DNA of 17,080 nucleotides from NCBI GenBank assembly GCA_900767195.1, contig CAAFYG010000100.1, positions 1 to 17,080 of the forward strand. Direction: 5' to 3'. Shown here one piece after another: positions 13,325 through 17,080 of this stretch (position 1 is the first letter of the stretch; each line of letters opens with the position of its first letter). Both the position numbers and the translations under genes were made by a program. The notes under the pieces were generated by a model that did not search any database, was not told the origin of the DNA, and saw only the letters and a list, made by a program, of their open reading frames with translations. This stretch comes from Clostridia bacterium (GTDB lineage Bacteria; Bacillota; Clostridia; Christensenellales; Borkfalkiaceae).

Positions 13325-15091
13325 ATGAAAAAATTATTTCCCTATTTCGGGGCATACAAAAAAGAATGTTTTTTATCCCCCCTGTTCAAATTGTTCGAAG
13401 CCACTTTCGAGCTGTTAGTGCCGGTGGTGGTGGCAAAAATTATCGACGTCGGCTTAGGCGCGCCGCTCGCGGGCGGCGGCTACAACGCAAACACGGCGTA
13501 CATCGTAAAAATGTCGCTGCTGCTCGTCGCGCTCGGACTTGTCGGTCTTGCCTGCGCCGTCATCGCGCAGTATTTCGCGGCGAAAGCCGCCACGGGCGTT
13601 TCCTACGAACTGAGAAAAGCGCTCTTTTCCAAATTGCAGCAGCTTTCGTATAAAGACTACGATCGTCTCGGCACTTCGGCGATGCTCAACCGCATGACGG
13701 GCGACGTGCAGCAATTCCAGACGGGCGTAAACATGTTTTTACGCCTGTTTCTGCGCTCGCCGCTCATCGTATTCGGGGCAATGATCGCCGCGTTTTTAAT
13801 CGATCCGCCGTCCGCGTGGGTATTCGCCGCCGTCATTCCCGCCCTGTTTCTCGCCGTTGCGCTGATTATGGGTATCACCACGCCGCTGTATAAAAAAGCG
13901 CAGGAAAAATCGGATAAAGTGGTGCTTGCCGCGCGCGAAAATCTTACGGGCGTGCGCGTTGTGCGCGCTTTTTGCAAAGAAGACGAAGAGCGCGAAGAAT
14001 TCCGCAAAAAAAATCTTGCCTTAACGAAAGGCAGAGAAAAGGCGGGCGCGATCGGCGCGCTTATGAATCCGGTCACGTTCGTGCTTGTCAATCTCGCCGT
14101 CATTTTTCTTCTGAAAACGGGCGCAATTCGCGTGGATCACGGCAATCTCACGCAGGGTAACGTTATCGCGCTCTATAATTTAATGTCGCAGATTCTCGTG
14201 GAACTCGTGAAATTCGCCAATCTCGTAGTCACCGTCACCAAAGCGGCGGCGTGCGGCGATCGTATCGAAGGCGTTCTCGAAATGCAGGGCGATCTCAAAA
14301 AAATCGACGAAACAAGCGAAGCGGCGCACACAAAAAAGCCCGGCTATATCGTGTTCGACAACGTCACGCTGAAATACAATGAAAACGCCGCGCCCGCGAT
14401 TAAAAACGCCACGTTCACGGTGGAAAAAGGCGAAACGGTGGGGGTAATCGGAGGCACGGGCAGCGGCAAAACGTCGCTCGTATCGCTGCTGCCGCATTTC
14501 TACGACGTATCGGAAGGCGGCGTATATCTCGGCGGCAAAAACGTGGCGGCGTATGCGCCCGAAGAACTGCGCGAAAAAATCGCGATCGTGCCGCAGAAAG
14601 CCGTGCTTTTCAAAGGCACGGTGCGCAGCAATCTCGCGTGGGGCGATAAAGAAGCCGCCGCAAACGACGAAAAGGCATGGGCGGCTTTGAAATGCGCTCA
14701 GGCGGACGACGTGGTAAAGCAAAAGGGCGGGTTAGAAGCCGCAATCGAGCAGGGCGGCGGCAATCTTTCGGGCGGACAAAAGCAGCGTTTAAGCGTTGCC
14801 CGCGCGCTCATGAAAAATGCGGAAATTCTCATTTTAGACGACAGCTCGTCCGCACTCGATTACGCCACGGAGCGCGCGCTTTCAAACGCAATCCGCGCGC
14901 GGCAGAAAGAGAAAAAGCAGACGGTATTCATCGTATCGCAGCGCGCCTCGTCGCTGATTTCGGCGGATAAAATTCTCATGCTTGACGAAGGAGAAATCAT
15001 CGCCTCCGGCACGCACGAAGAGCTTTTGAAAACGTGCGCCGAATATAAAGAAATCTACGAATTTCAGTACGGAACGGAGGCGCAGAAATGA
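13325..15091 (+). CDS. ABC exporter half-transporter, degenerate ATP-site subunit
   Basis: This 588-aa protein has an N-terminal six-helix exporter domain (about 15-315) and a C-terminal ATPase. Walker A is GGTGSGKTS (376-384), the Q-loop is Gln424, the signature is LSGGQ (481-485) and Walker B is ILILD (501-505). The catalytic Glu after Walker B is Asp506 and the H-loop His is Gln539. These are the substitutions of the degenerate subunit in heterodimeric exporters such as TM287/288 and LmrCD. Its partner is the next gene, overlapping by four bases. No clear SD precedes the ATG at 13325. The substrate is unknown; relatives move drugs, lipids or peptides. Confidence 0.92.
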   Translation: MKKLFPYFGAYKKECFLSPLFKLFEATFELLVPVVVAKIIDVGLGAPLAGGGYNANTAYIVKMSLLLVALGLVGLACAVIAQYFAAKAATGVSYELRKALFSKLQQLSYKDYDRLGTSAMLNRMTGDVQQFQTGVNMFLRLFLRSPLIVFGAMIAAFLIDPPSAWVFAAVIPALFLAVALIMGITTPLYKKAQEKSDKVVLAARENLTGVRVVRAFCKEDEEREEFRKKNLALTKGREKAGAIGALMNPVTFVLVNLAVIFLLKTGAIRVDHGNLTQGNVIALYNLMSQILVELVKFANLVVTVTKAAACGDRIEGVLEMQGDLKKIDETSEAAHTKKPGYIVFDNVTLKYNENAAPAIKNATFTVEKGETVGVIGGTGSGKTSLVSLLPHFYDVSEGGVYLGGKNVAAYAPEELREKIAIVPQKAVLFKGTVRSNLAWGDKEAAANDEKAWAALKCAQADDVVKQKGGLEAAIEQGGGNLSGGQKQRLSVARALMKNAEILILDDSSSALDYATERALSNAIRARQKEKKQTVFIVSQRASSLISADKILMLDEGEIIASGTHEELLKTCAEYKEIYEFQYGTEAQK

Positions 15092-16845
15092 AAAAGCATA
15101 CGTTAAAAAGAATCCTTGCGCTCGTAGGCAAATATCCGTTCTCGCTCGTCGCGGTCATCCTGTTCGCGGCGGCGGAAGTGGCGGCTACGCTGTATGTTCC
15201 CGTGCTTGTGGGCGACGGCGTAGATCTTATCGTCGGCAAAGGCAACGTGAATTTCGAAGAGCTGAAAATCGTGTTTTACAAAATCGGCGCGGCGATTTCC
15301 GTCGGTTTCGTCGCAAAGTGGCTCGTGGGTATTTTCAATAATAGGCTTGCTTTCCGCACCGTGCAGGAAATCAGAAATAAAGCGTTTGATAAAATCAACG
15401 CCCTGACCTTAAAATATCTCGATTCCCACCCCCACGGCGATACTCTTTCCCGAATCGTAGCCGACGCCGACGAAGTATCGGACGGGCTTGTGATGGGCTT
15501 CACGCAGCTGTTCACGGGCATACTCACCATCGGCGGCACAATCGCGCTGATGCTTGTCACAAACTGGAAAATCGCGCTCGTGGTAATTTTCGTCACTCCG
15601 CTTTCCATCTTCACTTCGCGCTTCATTTCAAAGCGCACGTATTCGTACTTCCGCGCGCAAACGCTCGCGCGAAGCGAGCAGGTATCGTTCACCGAAGAAG
15701 CGGTGAGCAACTTAAAAACGGCGCAGGCGTTCTGCCACGAGCGGGAAAACGAATCGGACTTCGAAAAAAAGAACGCGGCGTACAAATCGGCGGCGATGTC
15801 GGCAACGTTTTCGTCGTCGCTCGTCAACCCGCTCACGCGGTTTTTGAATAACGTCGTGTACGCGCTCGTGGTGCTGTTCGGCGCGTTGCAGATCGCAAAA
15901 GGCGGCGCGGGCGCGGCAGCCGCGGCGGGCGCGCTCACCGTGGGCGGACTTACAAAATTCCTTTCTTATGCAAATCAGTATACAAAGCCGTTTAACGAAA
16001 TCTCGGGGGTAGTCACCGAACTTTCGGGCGCGTTCGTGTGCGCGGGCAGAATTTTCGAGCTGCTCGACGAAGCGGAAGAAACGCCCGATACAAACCTTGA
16101 TAACTTGCAAGTGAAAGAAGGCGAAGTGCGGCTTGAAAACGTCAGTTTTGCATACACGGAAGGGCAGAAACTCATCGAAAACCTGTCGCTCACGGCGGCG
16201 GGCGGCAAGCGCGTGGCGATCGTAGGCAGAACGGGCAGCGGCAAAACCACGCTTATCAATCTTTTAATGCGTTTTTACGACGTAAACGCGGGCGAAATCA
16301 CGGTGGACGGCACAGAAATCCGCACCGTCACGCGCAAATCGCTGCGTTCGCACTACGGCATGGTGCTGCAGGAAACGTTTTTAAAGACGGGAACGGTGCG
16401 CGAAAACTTAAAAATCGGTCGCGAAACCGCCACGGACGAAGAGATGATCGCGGCGGCGAAAGCGTGTCACGCGCACGGGTTCATTTCGCGCCTGCCGCAA
16501 GGGTACGATACGTACATCACCGAAGAAGTGAATCTGTCGGCGGGGCAGAAGCAGCTTTTGTGCATCGCGCGGATCATGCTGTCGCTGCCCGATATGCTGA
16601 TTCTCGACGAAGCCACTTCTTCGGTAGATACCCGCACGGAACGCCGCATATCCGACGCGTTCGAAAAGCTCATGAAAGGCAGAACGTGTTTTATCGTGGC
16701 GCACCGGCTTTCCACGATCCGGAATGCAGACGTTATTCTCGTGATGGAGCAGGGCAACGTAGTAGAGCAGGGCAATCACGAAACGCTTTTAAAAAAGCGC
16801 GGGTATTATTATAATCTTTACACCAGCCAATTCGCCACCCATTGA
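15088..16845 (+). CDS. ABC exporter half-transporter, catalytic subunit
   Basis: This 585-aa exporter half has membrane helices in about 15-310 and an ATPase domain with Walker A GRTGSGKT (380-387), Gln428 in the Q-loop, Walker B MLILD with catalytic Glu508, and His539. Its signature is LSAGQ (483-487) instead of LSGGQ. Paired with the upstream subunit, its Walker motifs meet the canonical LSGGQ and form the competent site, while its own LSAGQ faces the degenerate Asp506/Gln539 site. The start overlaps the previous stop as ATGA, so the two are translationally coupled. GGAACGGAGG lies just before the ATG within the upstream gene. The tail after the ATPase is short. Confidence 0.93.
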   Translation: MKKHTLKRILALVGKYPFSLVAVILFAAAEVAATLYVPVLVGDGVDLIVGKGNVNFEELKIVFYKIGAAISVGFVAKWLVGIFNNRLAFRTVQEIRNKAFDKINALTLKYLDSHPHGDTLSRIVADADEVSDGLVMGFTQLFTGILTIGGTIALMLVTNWKIALVVIFVTPLSIFTSRFISKRTYSYFRAQTLARSEQVSFTEEAVSNLKTAQAFCHERENESDFEKKNAAYKSAAMSATFSSSLVNPLTRFLNNVVYALVVLFGALQIAKGGAGAAAAAGALTVGGLTKFLSYANQYTKPFNEISGVVTELSGAFVCAGRIFELLDEAEETPDTNLDNLQVKEGEVRLENVSFAYTEGQKLIENLSLTAAGGKRVAIVGRTGSGKTTLINLLMRFYDVNAGEITVDGTEIRTVTRKSLRSHYGMVLQETFLKTGTVRENLKIGRETATDEEMIAAAKACHAHGFISRLPQGYDTYITEEVNLSAGQKQLLCIARIMLSLPDMLILDEATSSVDTRTERRISDAFEKLMKGRTCFIVAHRLSTIRNADVILVMEQGNVVEQGNHETLLKKRGYYYNLYTSQFATH

Positions 16846-17014
16846 TTTAAGCCTCTTTCAGAGCCTTCCCCCGGGGGCAGGTATCGCCTGTTTTGTAACG
16901 GACTGTTGCAATCTGTTTGAAGTTTTTAATTTAAGCCTCTTTCAGAGCCTTCCCCTCGGGGGCAGGCATCGCCTGTTTTGTAACGGACTGTTGCAATCGG
17001 TTTGAAGTTTTTAA
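16846..17014 (+). repeat. 84/85-bp tandem repeat, two units with a third start
   Basis: Units begin at 16846 and 16930, and a third start at 17015 leads into copy 4. Each has AAGCCTCTTTCAGAGCCTTCC, a reduced G/C hairpin, a small stem (CAGGY ATC GCCTG) and then GTAACGGACTGTTGCAAT and AGTTTTTAAT. Units 1 and 2 are nearly identical. Unit 1 starts directly after the exporter stop codon. Confidence 0.85.
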
Positions 17015-17032
17015 TTTATACCTCTTTCAGAG

Positions 17033-17080
17033 CCTTCCCCTCGGGGGGAAGGTGTCGCCGAATGGCGACGGATGAGGGGC
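17033..17080 (+). repeat. two-hairpin intergenic repeat, copy 4, cut by window end
   Basis: Hairpin A is CCTTCCCC (17033-17040) with GGGGAAGG (17045-17052). Hairpin B is GTCGCC (17054-17059), loop GAAT, GGCGAC (17064-17069). The tail GATGAGGGGC runs to the last base. Confidence 0.8.

Noticed and set aside
13174..13653. 159-codon + strand ORF with 13-aa repeats (KGATCFQSVFF type)
   Set aside because: It starts inside a hairpin repeat, stays open only because the tandem period is 39 bp, and then overlaps the exporter gene in another frame with no homology.
1..17080. CRISPR array, tRNA or rRNA genes
   Set aside because: The repeats are palindromic or tandem without unique spacers, and no cloverleaf or rRNA-like sequence was seen.

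Overview
The window reads as chromosomal DNA of a spore-forming, low-to-mid GC Clostridia, probably an uncultivated gut lineage. The reasons are Shine-Dalgarno (SD) led genes, a veg / SPOCS-LysM / ispE cluster that echoes the Bacillus veg-ispE neighbourhood, a sigma-E-like promoter, and GC-rich hairpin repeats between operons. No tRNA, rRNA or CRISPR array was seen.

Layout. (1) 1-3030: a two-hairpin intergenic repeat, then intact uvrA. (2) About 3056-6835: a visibly AT-richer mosaic island. It holds a truncated MobV-type relaxase remnant abutting the uvrA 3' end, a tiny possible regulator remnant, an intact secreted and membrane-anchored protein with four InlB-like B-repeats on the minus strand, and a decayed IS3-family orfA. 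The surface protein gene has a long leader with a 31-codon ORF and a terminator-like hairpin. (3) 6827-7441: a maltose/galactoside-type O-acetyltransferase on the minus strand, whole except for one in-frame TAG. Its 3' end meets the IS remnant at a palindrome that works as a two-way terminator. (4) 7607-11817: veg (minus), a divergent SPOCS-LysM spore-envelope protein, then a probable cysE-ispE operon. (5) 12029-13090: an unrecognised acidic protein with two C-terminal membrane segments. (6) 13325-16845: two overlapping half-transporter genes that form a heterodimeric ABC exporter with one degenerate ATP site. (7) 16846-17080: an 84/85-bp tandem array ending in another two-hairpin repeat.

How it fits together. 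The conserved core covers DNA repair, a spore-envelope protein, cysteine and isoprenoid biosynthesis, and an exporter. The island between uvrA and the acetyltransferase looks horizontally acquired and is eroding around one surviving surface gene. Four copies of a two-hairpin repeat, all in the + orientation, lie at operon boundaries. Their second stem changes sequence from copy to copy but keeps its pairing, the strongest sign here of structure that is selected or spread as folded RNA or single-stranded DNA. Nothing in the window clearly forms a new multi-gene system. The best candidates for undescribed biology are this repeat family, the leader-peptide/attenuator of the surface protein, and matched five-unit Gln-rich microsatellites in two neighbouring genes.
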